From Bacteroidaceae bacterium (lineage in GTDB: Bacteria > Bacteroidota > Bacteroidia > Bacteroidales > Bacteroidaceae): a DNA stretch of 60,825 nucleotides. Every line of letters begins with the position of its first letter. The first letter of the stretch is position 1. The notes beneath the pieces are model-generated. The model ran no database searches. It was not told the origin of the DNA and was given only the letters and a program-made list of their open reading frames with translations. Position numbers and translations under genes: made by a program. The DNA lies in assembly GCA_017379075.1 (NCBI GenBank), contig JAFNXL010000025.1:1-60825 (forward strand). The letters are read 5' to 3'. Shown here in pieces: positions 34,547 to 43,233 of this stretch.

Positions 34547-35110
34547 ATGATCAATTCACAGGACATTAAGAAAGGAACTTGCATCCGTCTGGACGGTAAA
34601 CTTTATTTCTGTATCGACTTCTTGCACCGCAAGCCCGGTAAGGGAAACACCATCATGAACGTAACCCTCAAGGACGTGGTTAACGGTGGCGTGCTGGAAC
34701 GTCGCTTCAACATTGGCGAAAAGCTCGAGGACGTACGCGTAGAGCGTCGCCCCTACCAGTATCTTTATAAGGATGGCGAAGACCTGATCTTCATGAACAA
34801 CGAGACTTTCGAGCAGATTACGATCCCCGGAGAGCAGGTTATCGGCCTTGCATTCATGAAGGAGAGCCAGGATGTGGTTGTTGTGACTGACGCCAGCACC
34901 GAGACCGTTCTCTTTGCTGAAGTTCCCGCCAAGGTACACTTGCAGATTACCTGGACCGAACCCGGTCTGAAGGGCGACACCGCCACCAACACATTGAAGC
35001 CCGCCAAGGTGGAGACCGGAGCAGAAATCCGTGTGCCCCTGTTCATTGAAGAAGGCGAAATGGTTGAGGTGGATACCCGCGACGGTTCTTACCTGGGCCG
35101 TGTAAAGTAA
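34547..35110 (+). CDS. efp: Elongation factor P
   Basis: 187 residues with the usual three domains: KOW-like N-terminal domain (C-I-R-L-D-G-K-L-Y-F-C), a central OB domain and the C-terminal OB domain ending V-D-T-R-D-G-S-Y-L-G-R-V. The loop that enters the peptidyl transferase centre is H-R-K-P-G-K-G-N near residues 28-35, with Lys at the tip. It relieves ribosome stalling at polyproline. Confidence 0.96.
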   Translation: MINSQDIKKGTCIRLDGKLYFCIDFLHRKPGKGNTIMNVTLKDVVNGGVLERRFNIGEKLEDVRVERRPYQYLYKDGEDLIFMNNETFEQITIPGEQVIGLAFMKESQDVVVVTDASTETVLFAEVPAKVHLQITWTEPGLKGDTATNTLKPAKVETGAEIRVPLFIEEGEMVEVDTRDGSYLGRVK

Positions 35111-35143
35111 GCACATACCTATTATCATTGATTTAAATCGAGC

Positions 35144-35192
35144 AAGCCATCGGTTGGGGTTTATTCCCATTGCCGGTGGCTTTTTCTTTTTC
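35144..35192 (+). terminator. Terminator of efp
   Basis: Stem GCCATCGG (35146-35153) pairing with CCGGTGGC (35173-35180) through one G-T pair, followed by TTTTTCTTTTT. Confidence 0.8.
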
Positions 35193-35242
35193 CAAACTTG
35201 GAAAATCTTAGTCAGGCTTGCCCGTAATACGTTTTTTATATA

Positions 35243-35250
35243 TATATTTG
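35243..35250 (+). promoter_or_regulatory. -7 element of the hexosaminidase gene
   Basis: TATATTTG matches TAnnTTTG; CTTG lies 22 bp upstream (35217-35220). The start codon is 31 bp downstream. Confidence 0.6.
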
Positions 35251-35281
35251 CAACCGCTAACTTTAATATACCATAAATAAT

Positions 35282-36688
35282 ATGCGATTAAAATTCATTT
35301 CCATACTGGCAACATGGCTGATGTTCGTCCTTGCCGGTATTCTTCCCTGTTCGGCAGTGAACGTCATTCCTTATCCCCAGTCTGTTGAGATGACCGATGT
35401 GGTTTTCAACAAGAAGAAGATTGACAAAGTAAAGTATGTGACAGACAAGGAAATGCCTTCAGAGGCATACGAGCTCTGCATCAAGAAGAACGGAGTGGTC
35501 ATTAAGGCTTCTGATGACAAGGGTCGCTTCTATGCCCTCCAGACGCTTAAACAGCTTGCCGAAGCAGAGGTGATGTATTGCGGTGTGATAAAGGATGAGC
35601 CGCGTTTCCCCTGGCGAGGCTTCATGCTGGACGAATCGCGCCATTTCCATGGCAAGGAGAAAGTGAAGATGCTGCTTGACATGATGGCACGCTACAAACT
35701 CAACCGTTTCCACTGGCATCTTTCTGATGACCAGGGATGGCGCATAGAGATCAAGGCATTCCCCAACCTGACAACCGTGGGCGGAATAGGATGCAATACC
35801 GATGCCAACGCACCGGCCAAGTTCTATACCCAGGATGAAGTTCGCGAGATTCTGGCCTATGCGGCAGAACGCCACATTGAGGTGATTCCCGAAATTGACA
35901 TGCCAGGCCATACCACAGCCTTCACAAAAGTATTCCCCCAGTTGAATGGCAAGAACCGTACCGTCAATCCCGGTAAGGAAGAGACCTATGCCACTTTGAA
36001 GACCATCTATGGCGAACTGGCGGAACTCTTCCCCGGACGTTATATCCACACTGGAGGAGATGAAGTGAACAAGAACGGATGGAACGACCTACCCGAGGTG
36101 AAGGCCTTGATGGAGAAGGAAAATCTCAAGAGTTTGGGCGAAGTGGAGGAGTTCTTCTGCCGCCGCTTGGCAGACATCGTTACCGCCACAGGCAAGAATG
36201 TGGTGGCATGGGACGACCTTATTGACTGCGGCACCAATCCCGACGGCAAGGTGATGCTTTGGTGGCATACCGAACATCCCGAGTTCCTGCAGCAGGGTGC
36301 AGACCGTGGATTCGACATGGTGGTGTGCCCGGACCGCCCCTTCTATCTGGACTTTGTGCAGGACAAGGAAGACAAGGTGGGCCACCTCGTAGGCCGTTTT
36401 ACCAATTACATGCAGCAGATTTATGAATTCGGAATTATGGACAATCCCCGCGTAATCGGTGTGCAGTCCAACCTGTGGTCAGAGCGTGTGGTTACCCCCA
36501 AGAGAATCGATTACATGGTATTCCCCCGTCTCCTTGCCTTGGCGGAGAAGGGATGGACATGGGCGCGCAATCTCGATTATCAGGGATTCCTCAAGCGTCT
36601 GGAGAACGAGTATAAGTACATGGATGCGAAGGGTATCTATTATTACGACTTCCGCAATAAAAATAATCATCCCGAACCTGAACGATAA
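35282..36688 (+). CDS. Beta-N-acetylhexosaminidase (GH20)
   Basis: 468 residues. Signal peptide to about residue 25 (L-P-C-S-A-V). N-terminal GH20b-like domain about 27-110, then the TIM barrel from about residue 115 (W-R-G-F-M-L-D-E-S-R-H-F-H-G). Catalytic Asp-Glu pair in H-T-G-G-D-E-V near residue 262; other family motifs are F-H-W-H-L-S-D-D-Q-G-W-R near 145 and Y-W-H/W-W-H-T-E-H-P. It removes terminal beta-linked GlcNAc or GalNAc, probably from host or wall glycans, in the periplasm or on the surface. It is monocistronic and followed by a strong hairpin. Confidence 0.92.
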   Translation: MRLKFISILATWLMFVLAGILPCSAVNVIPYPQSVEMTDVVFNKKKIDKVKYVTDKEMPSEAYELCIKKNGVVIKASDDKGRFYALQTLKQLAEAEVMYCGVIKDEPRFPWRGFMLDESRHFHGKEKVKMLLDMMARYKLNRFHWHLSDDQGWRIEIKAFPNLTTVGGIGCNTDANAPAKFYTQDEVREILAYAAERHIEVIPEIDMPGHTTAFTKVFPQLNGKNRTVNPGKEETYATLKTIYGELAELFPGRYIHTGGDEVNKNGWNDLPEVKALMEKENLKSLGEVEEFFCRRLADIVTATGKNVVAWDDLIDCGTNPDGKVMLWWHTEHPEFLQQGADRGFDMVVCPDRPFYLDFVQDKEDKVGHLVGRFTNYMQQIYEFGIMDNPRVIGVQSNLWSERVVTPKRIDYMVFPRLLALAEKGWTWARNLDYQGFLKRLENEYKYMDAKGIYYYDFRNKNNHPEPER

Positions 36689-36707
36689 GTTGCGATAAAG
36701 AATCTTT

Positions 36708-36748
36708 AAGGGTGGCTCTAAAAATCCCGAGTTTTTAGAGCCACCCTT
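36708..36748. terminator. Strong hairpin after the hexosaminidase gene
   Basis: A 17-bp perfect stem with arms AAGGGTGGCTCTAAAAA and TTTTTAGAGCCACCCTT and a 7-base loop. The arm is nearly the same as the terminal repeats of the element at 5353-5547 (GGGTGGTTCTAAAAATT), differing at one base of the shared part. Confidence 0.85.
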
Positions 36749-36779
36749 ATTGTTGCTATACTTGGTAGTTCATGAATAC

Positions 36780-36885
36780 GGATTAGTTACACACTGCTAA
36801 CATTGCAGTACCATACGTTTAACACTGGAGTACCAAGGCGTTGATACTCCAGTACCAGCGCCTTGGTACTGATGTGGTACTGGCA
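36780..36885. repeat. Intergenic word repeats (AGTACCA type)
   Basis: Short words AGTACCA, CAGTACC, GGAGTACCA and GGTACTG recur about eight times in both orientations, with AAGGCG/CGCCTTGG pairs between them. Part of the ~1.6-kb gene-free stretch 36689-38324; between here and 37,400 I see no gene, only AT-rich DNA with CTAGTTGG words near 37,050-37,075. Confidence 0.65.
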
Positions 36886-37394
36886 TATCATCGTTTAGGG
36901 AATGTTATGAATCCACTGGGAATACTATATCCGCATAAGCTAAATGTAAAATCTTTTTACTCTGTTTTCTACTCTATTATAAGTTGGTTCAGAGCGAAAA
37001 TATGGTAAGAATTCCACGAAATCCGAATAACCCTCTAAATAAGGGTTTCTAGTTGGGAAAAAATAATTGTCTAGTTGGAAACATATTTTTTTTCAACTGG
37101 GCACTTTTTTGCGCCTAACTGAGCAATATATACTTTCCACTCCCATCAGTGCTTCGTTTTAGCGTTTCCTTTTTGTAAAATTATTTTACCGAGTGTGAGA
37201 ATTGCACACAGATGACGCAGAAACGACAGATGACCGATTTTTATTGTCGCTTATAAAACTTTGCATACATTGTTCGTTGTTATACGAATTGCATAGAAAA
37301 ACTCCCTTTTTCAGAGAAGATGTCTCCTCGGACCAAGTAAGCTATCTCCGTTTTTTCTGCCATATTTCTCCGTAGTTTTGCAGCATAGTGCGTA

Positions 37395-37575
37395 GCACAA
37401 CAAATAGTGTTGCGATGGCCAACGCAACAGCATGCAATAGCCATCGCAACGGTATGCGTTGGCCATCGCAGCCTATTGCCTTTTTCTGAGCAGTAGTACT
37501 GCATCAGTCATCGCAGTATATCTTCATCTGCCTTTGCAGTATATCTGCATTGTCACTTACAGTACTACTGCTCTG
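37395..37575. repeat. Intergenic word repeats (GCGATGGCCAACG and GCAGTA types)
   Basis: First 37,400-37,475: GCGATGGCCAACGCAAC, GCCATCGCAACG and GCGTTGGCCATCGCAG alternate. Then 37,485-37,570: GCAGTAGTACTGC, GCAGTATATC twice and CAGTACTACTGC. The first class shares words with the repeats at 23,339-23,420. No coding potential beyond chance frames. Confidence 0.65.
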
Positions 37576-37658
37576 GGAGACCTATATTATGAAAAAGTAC
37601 GGCCATTATTCTGACATAAAACACAACCCAAATTAACTTTTTTTGATATTTGTTCTTG

Positions 37659-38200
37659 TATCTTTGAAAAAATGTTTAAATTTGCACTTGGACTTCCTAT
37701 TTCTTTGTCCATAATCCCCCGAGAGACGTGTTCTTTCATGGAAATGGCAAGGTTGCTCGCGCCGGGCTGATTGCGATGCGATGTTGAATCTGTCGCATTT
37801 GGCGGGCATTGGGTGGGAAAGGGAGACCGGACATAGAAGGCGTTTACTACGCTCTGTTTAGGGCATTCTGAAATCTGGAAAATTTCTAAGAATCCTGTCT
37901 TGAACTTAGCAACGGTAGATGCCCCGGGTGTGATTATATCACAGCCATTGGAATACCCTGAACAAATGCTTTTGCATGTCTGTTCAGTTGTTTTTCCAAT
38001 TTGGCGATATATCATATCGGCGTGGGCTCTGGCGTTGTCTGTTCAACAGGATTAGGCAATTTCCAGAGCCTCAGGATGCGGAACGGACAACAGACGATTC
38101 CACGCTTGAACCGAAATATACAACTTATTACTCAGATAATCAAATATACAATAACGGGAACTATATGAATTGATACCATAAAGTTCCCGTTATTTTTATT
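37659..38200 (+). ncRNA. Possible structured RNA or leader, unidentified
   Basis: A -7 element TATCTTTG at 37659-37666 and a strong terminator (AATAACGGGAACT at 38150-38162 pairing with AGTTCCCGTTATT at 38182-38194, then TTTTATTTT) bound a ~500-nt stretch with no convincing protein. Inside are potential stems, for example GGCTCTGG 38025-38032 with CCAGAGCC 38063-38070, and TGTGATTATATCACA near 37,930. Composition is more GC-rich than the flanks. A 65-codon frame (37976-38173) also ends at the terminator and may be a small gene instead. I cannot match it to a named RNA family. Confidence 0.35.
38150..38200 (+). terminator. Strong intrinsic terminator
   Basis: 13-bp perfect stem AATAACGGGAACT / AGTTCCCGTTATT followed by TTTATTTT. 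It separates the gene-free stretch from the ATPase gene. Confidence 0.8.
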
Positions 38201-38324
38201 TTCGCAAGATGTGATATATTATAGATGTGCGCGATTCTTGGTCGGTAAGTCAAAAAAAAATAGAGTTACCGATAAAGAATCGAAAGATTTTGCTTACCTT
38301 TGCATAAACTTAAATGATTGGGGC

Positions 38325-39737
38325 ATGAGTGATATAATCATAGGAAGAAAGGCTGAGCAGGAAATTTTGCGTCAGCGTATTGAATCAAAGTCTCCAGAAC
38401 TTATTGCTATTTATGGTAGACGCCGTATCGGTAAGACCTATTTGGTAAGACAATATTTCAATGATACGTTTAGTTTTTACTCCACTGGTATTTATCAAGG
38501 AACGAAGAAGGAACAACTTGGTGAGTTCACTCGTCAGTTAGAGCATTATTCGGGTCGCAAATGGAAAGTTGCAAAGGATTGGTTTGATGCTTTTGCTCAG
38601 TTGCGTGAATATCTAGAGTCTATTGATGGCGATAGCCCCATTGTTGTATTCCTTGATGAATTGCCTTGGATGGATACCCAAAAGAGCCGATTCATTAAAG
38701 CCTTTGAATACTTTTGGAACTCTTGGGGTGCGACTAACAAGCGCTTGAAACTTATCGTTTGTGGTAGTGCCACCACTTGGATGCGAGAGAATGTGCTTTC
38801 TGATAAAGGTGGATTGTATAATAGAACTACTCGAAGTATCTATCTCGCTCCATTTTCATTATATGAGACAGAGCAGTACCTTATATCACGCGGAATAAAT
38901 TGGAATCGCTACCAGATTGCAGAATGTTATATGATACTTGGTGGTACTCCTCTTTACCTTCAGATGCTTGAACGAGACAAGAGCCTGACACAAAATGTAG
39001 ATAATTTATTTTTTGTACAAAACGCTCCACTTTCACGAGAATATAACTTCTTGTTCCGTTCGCTATTCAACGAGGCTACATTACATAAGCAAATTATCGA
39101 AGTGTTGGCAAATAAGGCATCTGGACTGACTCGTACTGAGATCATGGCAGCTACCAAGATTGAAGATGGTGGTGCCTTAACAAAAGCACTCCGCAACCTA
39201 TGTGATTGCGACTTTATACGTCAATACACAGCTTTCGGGAAAAGCGAAAGAGGCACAATATTCCAATTGACCGACTTGTTCACACTATTCCACCTTCGCT
39301 ATGTAAAGGGTTATCGTGGCCAGGACGAAAACCATTGGCAAAACATGATAGACTCTCCATCTCGTAGAGCGTGGAGTGGTTATTCATTCGAACAGTTGAG
39401 TCTGCATCATATTCGACAGATTAAGCAAAAATTGGGCATTAGTGGTGTGCAAAGTGATATATGTGGTTGGAAAGGTGATGGGGCACAAATTGACTTGCTC
39501 ATTGACCGCAGAGACCAAACCATAAACCTATGTGAAATGAAGTTCTCGCAATGTGAGTTTGAAATTACCAAGCAGTATGATGAACGCTTGAGAGAACGTG
39601 CGGAGATTTTCCGTTCAGCAACCAAGACACGTAAAGCAATACATCAAACATTCGTAACCACCTACGGCTTAAAAAAGAATATGTATAGCGGAACTGTACA
39701 AAGCGAAGTTGTGCTCGATGACTTGTTTGTAGAGTAA
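38325..39737 (+). CDS. AAA-family ATPase with C-terminal DUF234/PD-(D/E)XK-like domain
   Basis: 470 residues from the ATG at 38325; upstream codons to 38211 contain the promoter. Walker A I-Y-G-R-R-R-I-G-K-T-Y at about residues 31-41 and Walker B V-V-F-L-D-E-L-P-W near 107. The middle is a winged-helix-like region and the C-terminal part (I-D-L-L-I-D-R-R-D-Q-T-I-N-L-C-E-M-K-F) matches the DUF234/nuclease-like domain of the archaeal-type ATPase_2 family. Such genes are common single accessory genes with unknown role. -7 element TACCTTTG lies near 38,295. The gene converges on the nuclease end of the large operon. Confidence 0.85.
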   Translation: MSDIIIGRKAEQEILRQRIESKSPELIAIYGRRRIGKTYLVRQYFNDTFSFYSTGIYQGTKKEQLGEFTRQLEHYSGRKWKVAKDWFDAFAQLREYLESIDGDSPIVVFLDELPWMDTQKSRFIKAFEYFWNSWGATNKRLKLIVCGSATTWMRENVLSDKGGLYNRTTRSIYLAPFSLYETEQYLISRGINWNRYQIAECYMILGGTPLYLQMLERDKSLTQNVDNLFFVQNAPLSREYNFLFRSLFNEATLHKQIIEVLANKASGLTRTEIMAATKIEDGGALTKALRNLCDCDFIRQYTAFGKSERGTIFQLTDLFTLFHLRYVKGYRGQDENHWQNMIDSPSRRAWSGYSFEQLSLHHIRQIKQKLGISGVQSDICGWKGDGAQIDLLIDRRDQTINLCEMKFSQCEFEITKQYDERLRERAEIFRSATKTRKAIHQTFVTTYGLKKNMYSGTVQSEVVLDDLFVE

Positions 39738-39811
39738 AGATTATATCCCTTCAGATATATGCAATCAATTTGGTTATATTAACTTTTGGGGTAGTTTATT
39801 ATTCAATGAAT

Positions 39812-39844
39812 AATGATGCAAAAGAAGTCACTTTTTGCATCATT
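39812..39844. terminator. Bidirectional terminator between ATPase and nuclease genes
   Basis: AATGATGCAAAA at 39812-39823 pairs with TTTTGCATCATT at 39833-39844; runs of A and T on either side suit both directions. It ends the 13-gene minus-strand operon. Confidence 0.8.
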
Positions 39845-39850
39845 ATATTA

Positions 39851-40609
39851 TTAAAGGCCCCAGTGTCTAAAATAAACATCAGACTCCACCATTTCCTCAA
39901 ATCTGTCGTCAATATTAGTAAAAAAATCAATACCAATTATGTTTTCCAAATCGTTTACTGAAACAGCATACTCTTGTATGCGTTTATGACCAGGAGTATT
40001 TGGCATTATAAATGCAATAGTATTAAAGACATTATTTTTTACAGTTAGGAAAGCCTTAAAAAACGCATCTGGAACGACGACCTTATTTGAACCAATAGTT
40101 CCGTAAGTGTTGTTCGTAATAATTGGGCCACAAATTATATACACCTTGTCAAATTTTTTAGCCCACTCTCTTCCTAATTTCTCAAGTGTCAACCAGTCAC
40201 CTGAGTTAAGTTCGTGATTTTGAGGACAAATATTTGTTAGGTAAAAACTTTCATACATAGTCTTCTCTGACCACTTCAAATCAGCAGCAGGACACATATG
40301 ACCTTTGTCCCATCCCGAATTGCTATAATCCTCTCTCATTGCCTGGCGACCTTTAAAAGAAAGATCCATGCCGAATTGACCTTTCCTCGGGAACTGACCA
40401 TCTACTTCTACATCGGTCAACTCATATGCAACCCAATTAGGGATTAGTGTTTTTGTGTTGTATGACACAGTAAAACCTGTATATGTAATAACATTGTCAC
40501 TAGCAGTGATCTTTGGCATCTCTAATAAAGATCCTGAAATACCTTTAGATGTTTGTCCATATCCTGTTAAACAAACGACTAATAGTAGTAGTGTTGAGAT
40601 TATTCGCAT
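39851..40609 (-). CDS. Secreted DNA/RNA non-specific endonuclease
   Basis: 252 residues. Signal peptide to about residue 19 (L-V-V-C-L-T-G-Y-G-Q). The active site of the NucA/NUC1 family is present: D-K-G-H-M at 101-105 with His 104 as the general base, N-I-C-P-Q-N near 126-131 with the metal-binding Asn, and W-x-x-L-E near 139-143. It should cut DNA and RNA outside the cytoplasm. Its start overlaps the end of hxsC by 10 bp, so it is the last gene of the srf-hxs operon. No immunity gene is visible, as expected for an exported nuclease. AT-rich like the rest of the operon. Confidence 0.9.
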   Translation of the reverse strand: MRIISTLLLLVVCLTGYGQTSKGISGSLLEMPKITASDNVITYTGFTVSYNTKTLIPNWVAYELTDVEVDGQFPRKGQFGMDLSFKGRQAMREDYSNSGWDKGHMCPAADLKWSEKTMYESFYLTNICPQNHELNSGDWLTLEKLGREWAKKFDKVYIICGPIITNNTYGTIGSNKVVVPDAFFKAFLTVKNNVFNTIAFIMPNTPGHKRIQEYAVSVNDLENIIGIDFFTNIDDRFEEMVESDVYFRHWGL

Positions 40610-41484
40610 AATATTACTTTTATTGGTTGTAATCCTTTACTCTGTTTTCTCGATGTTGCAAACAAACCGCAACATTTCTCTTTCAATGCGCATTCATCAC
40701 AGAATTCAGCATATTCATTCTTCCAATCAGAAATGGATTTAACTGCAAATTTCCACAAATTTTCATTCAATACGCAATGAGTCAAATTGAACACGGATAC
40801 ATTTAACCCCCAACGGTTCAATTCGCATACAGCAGTCTCAAGTTGATCTTTATAGTCAAGTGGGTCTATCCAAACTAAATCGTGGTTTTTAATTGTGTAC
40901 CCTGTATATTCCATACCCATAAAAGCGACATACCTGACAAAAGGCAAATTCCGATAAATAAAATTAGCCATTTGAGGGAGTCTCTGACAGGTTATTCTGT
41001 TAAGGACAATTCTAAGTTCTACATCAAAACCACACCGTTCAAGATTATATAACCCTAGCATTGTTTCATCAAAAGAACCTTTGGATTGAGTAATATAATC
41101 GTGATCAATTGAGCAGTCTGAGTGAAGTGGGATTCCAAGTAATATGTTGTCAGTGCCACATTGCTTTAGTTTTTTTGCATAAGTAATATCTGCAAATGCG
41201 CGTCCATTTGTAAGTAAATGAATTTCAGTTTCCGGTAATTTTGCTTTGATATGACTTATTAAAGAGAAGAGTTTATCTCCAAGCAATGTCGGTTCACCTC
41301 CTGTAATTCCAATAGATGGCAACGTACTTGGGGCAGAATCAATCAGTTTTATGTTCTTAATATAATTGCGCTCTAAATCGTTGCTGTTATTCGGTGGCTG
41401 ACAGCACATTAAACATCTATTATTACATTGAGATGTAATAAAAAGAACATTATCATTAGAATTTATATCTATTGTGTCTCTCAT
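40600..41484 (-). CDS. hxsC: Radical SAM maturase HxsC (His-Xaa-Ser system)
   Basis: 294 residues. The radical SAM cluster motif is S-Q-C-N-N-R-C-L-M-C-C-Q-P-P with Cys 20, 24 and 27; the following Q-P-P fits HxsC (TIGR03977). S-adenosylmethionine motif G-I-T-G-G-E-P-T near residue 60. Four late Cys (F-C-D-E-C-A-L-K-E-K-C-C) could hold a second cluster. Together with HxsB it is expected to modify the His-Xaa-Ser protein HxsA. It starts one base after the hxsB stop codon. Confidence 0.9.
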   Translation of the reverse strand: MRDTIDINSNDNVLFITSQCNNRCLMCCQPPNNSNDLERNYIKNIKLIDSAPSTLPSIGITGGEPTLLGDKLFSLISHIKAKLPETEIHLLTNGRAFADITYAKKLKQCGTDNILLGIPLHSDCSIDHDYITQSKGSFDETMLGLYNLERCGFDVELRIVLNRITCQRLPQMANFIYRNLPFVRYVAFMGMEYTGYTIKNHDLVWIDPLDYKDQLETAVCELNRWGLNVSVFNLTHCVLNENLWKFAVKSISDWKNEYAEFCDECALKEKCCGLFATSRKQSKGLQPIKVILCE

Positions 41485-41485
41485 A

Positions 41486-42892
41486 TTATTCTACTCCTGT
41501 TATCCATCTCTGAAAAATAGGCATCAGTTCTTCTCTTCGAGTATCAAGTAGGTGGAATATGTGGTTAATTATGCTCATATTCTTTTTACACAATGTCGAA
41601 CTAGGTCGAAAACCATATTCATCACCTTGGGTTGAATAATTTCTAACTGGGTCTGCACCACATATAGACAAGTATGCGCATTCCGAACATCCTGCAATAT
41701 ATTCTGTTGCCCAAACTCGTGACACTTCTTGTACTCTACGTCCATAAAAGATGCTCTCGTAGTTATCAGTTATTTTACCTAGTCGAAACTTATAGTCTCC
41801 ATTTTCAGCAAGCATTCTTGACTCATCAGAGGCATAAACATATCCGTCATAATTGTATACGATTACGCCATTTACAATGCCAGAAGGTGATTGTAAATCG
41901 ACAAAACCAATTGGAAACGGAGTCAATATCTTTTTGAGAATCATGGTTGTTAACTCCTCAACAAATAATTCTCCGGATTTATTAATCTCAATGATATAAT
42001 CCAAAGCGATTTTATAGAACTCAACAAATCTATCAAAATAGCGAGGCCAATCTTCATTATCCTTCGCCAATCCATATGGGTTGAGCGATCTTATAAAAAT
42101 GCTATTAAACTTATTCGCTCTATACGCATCAATAATTTCTTTAGGATGGTCTAAGGACAGTTCAGATGTTGTCATTAAGGCTGACACCTTATATTCACCT
42201 ATTGCATCTCTTACTTTTTCAATGCCTGCAATAACTTTCTGATAGCTATCAGACTTTCCTCTATTTGTATTGTGTAACCACTCAGGACCGTCTAATGAAG
42301 TCGAAAATACGACATTGTAGTTTGAGCAGAAATCCAAAAGATGGTCTGGGATATTAACGGAATTTGTACATATCACATATGTAACAGACTTACCGGTTTG
42401 CTCCCTCTTACTTTCCGAATAGAGAATACCTTCCTTTATCAATTCCGGAACCAGAGTTGGCTCCCCTCCCTGAAACTCCATTGTTAGGTGCGGTGCAGGA
42501 GACATATACATGTGGTCTATCGATCTGAATAAATCTTCTTTACTCATATCGACACCACTTTTATCGCACACTTTACTTGATGCTTGACAATACACACAAT
42601 TCTGGTTGCACCTTAATGTTACTACAAAAATGTGCAGTGCTGTATAATTATCTAAAAAGCTCTTTCTTGTTGAGAGTCTTACAGATAAATTATCTATCAG
42701 TCGAGGGACTGGCTGTTCACTTATTATATATGAAGCAAGCAAATCTTTGTAAAGATTGTCAGACGGGTCTAATTCCCTATTGACAATTTTAGACACAGTG
42801 CCCCTCGGCACAATTTGATAATCACCAAAATCATTAGTGATTATTTCCTTGCCGTTAGCTATATTATATTTGAAAGGCAGTAGATAGTACAC
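41486..42892 (-). CDS. hxsB: Radical SAM maturase HxsB (His-Xaa-Ser system)
   Basis: 468 residues. Radical SAM motif L-R-C-N-Q-N-C-V-Y-C with Cys 95, 99 and 102 and Q-G-G-E-P-T near residue 140. An N-terminal extension (1-85) precedes the barrel. The C-terminal region has SPASM-type cysteines (C-S-E-C-A-Y-L-S-I-C-G and a last C-K-K-N). The neighbourhood with hxsA, hxsD and hxsC identifies it as HxsB (TIGR03978). It should install, with HxsC, an unknown modification on HxsA. Start overlaps the hxsD stop by one base. Confidence 0.9.
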   Translation of the reverse strand: MYYLLPFKYNIANGKEIITNDFGDYQIVPRGTVSKIVNRELDPSDNLYKDLLASYIISEQPVPRLIDNLSVRLSTRKSFLDNYTALHIFVVTLRCNQNCVYCQASSKVCDKSGVDMSKEDLFRSIDHMYMSPAPHLTMEFQGGEPTLVPELIKEGILYSESKREQTGKSVTYVICTNSVNIPDHLLDFCSNYNVVFSTSLDGPEWLHNTNRGKSDSYQKVIAGIEKVRDAIGEYKVSALMTTSELSLDHPKEIIDAYRANKFNSIFIRSLNPYGLAKDNEDWPRYFDRFVEFYKIALDYIIEINKSGELFVEELTTMILKKILTPFPIGFVDLQSPSGIVNGVIVYNYDGYVYASDESRMLAENGDYKFRLGKITDNYESIFYGRRVQEVSRVWATEYIAGCSECAYLSICGADPVRNYSTQGDEYGFRPSSTLCKKNMSIINHIFHLLDTRREELMPIFQRWITGVE

Positions 42893-43233
42893 TAGTCATT
42901 AAAATTAAATTCAACGAAACTATCGCTGTTTGCAAAGGCCTTTGCAAAATAGAGTTCTCTTAAATTTCTAGTCTCCTCCAGGATTATTTGACGATTTTTA
43001 TAGTCAATGAACTTGTCACTTAAATCAAATACAAGTTTATCCCAGTTGTAGTCTGGCACATCATTCTTAAGTTTGAACTCTATTCTTTGAATATTATCGC
43101 TTACACCCTTACTACGACAGATAATAAAATCCGTAGTAAGCCAATATAGAGTTTTACATATTACAGCTTCACTATATATTGAAGTATCAACCTCTATTAT
43201 TAGCGTATTATTCTCAATTTTGGAGCTAATCAT
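42892..43233 (-). CDS. hxsD: HxsD protein of the His-Xaa-Ser system
   Basis: 113 residues. The N-terminal I-Y-S-E-A-V-I-C-K-T-L-Y-W-L-T and the late E-E-T-R-N-L-R-E-L-Y-F-A-K-A-F resemble the HxsD family (TIGR03976), where a similar block is found near the C-terminus. It is thought to be a recognition or scaffold partner for the maturases. Its start overlaps the end of hxsA by 8 bp. Confidence 0.85.
   Translation of the reverse strand: MISSKIENNTLIIEVDTSIYSEAVICKTLYWLTTDFIICRSKGVSDNIQRIEFKLKNDVPDYNWDKLVFDLSDKFIDYKNRQIILEETRNLRELYFAKAFANSDSFVEFNFND

Noticed and set aside
37280-37504. 74-codon minus-strand frame
   Set aside because: It is made of the intergenic word repeats and has no recognisable features.
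37976-38173. 65-codon + strand frame ending at the strong terminator
   Set aside because: No family or clear start signal; kept only as an alternative to the structured-RNA idea.
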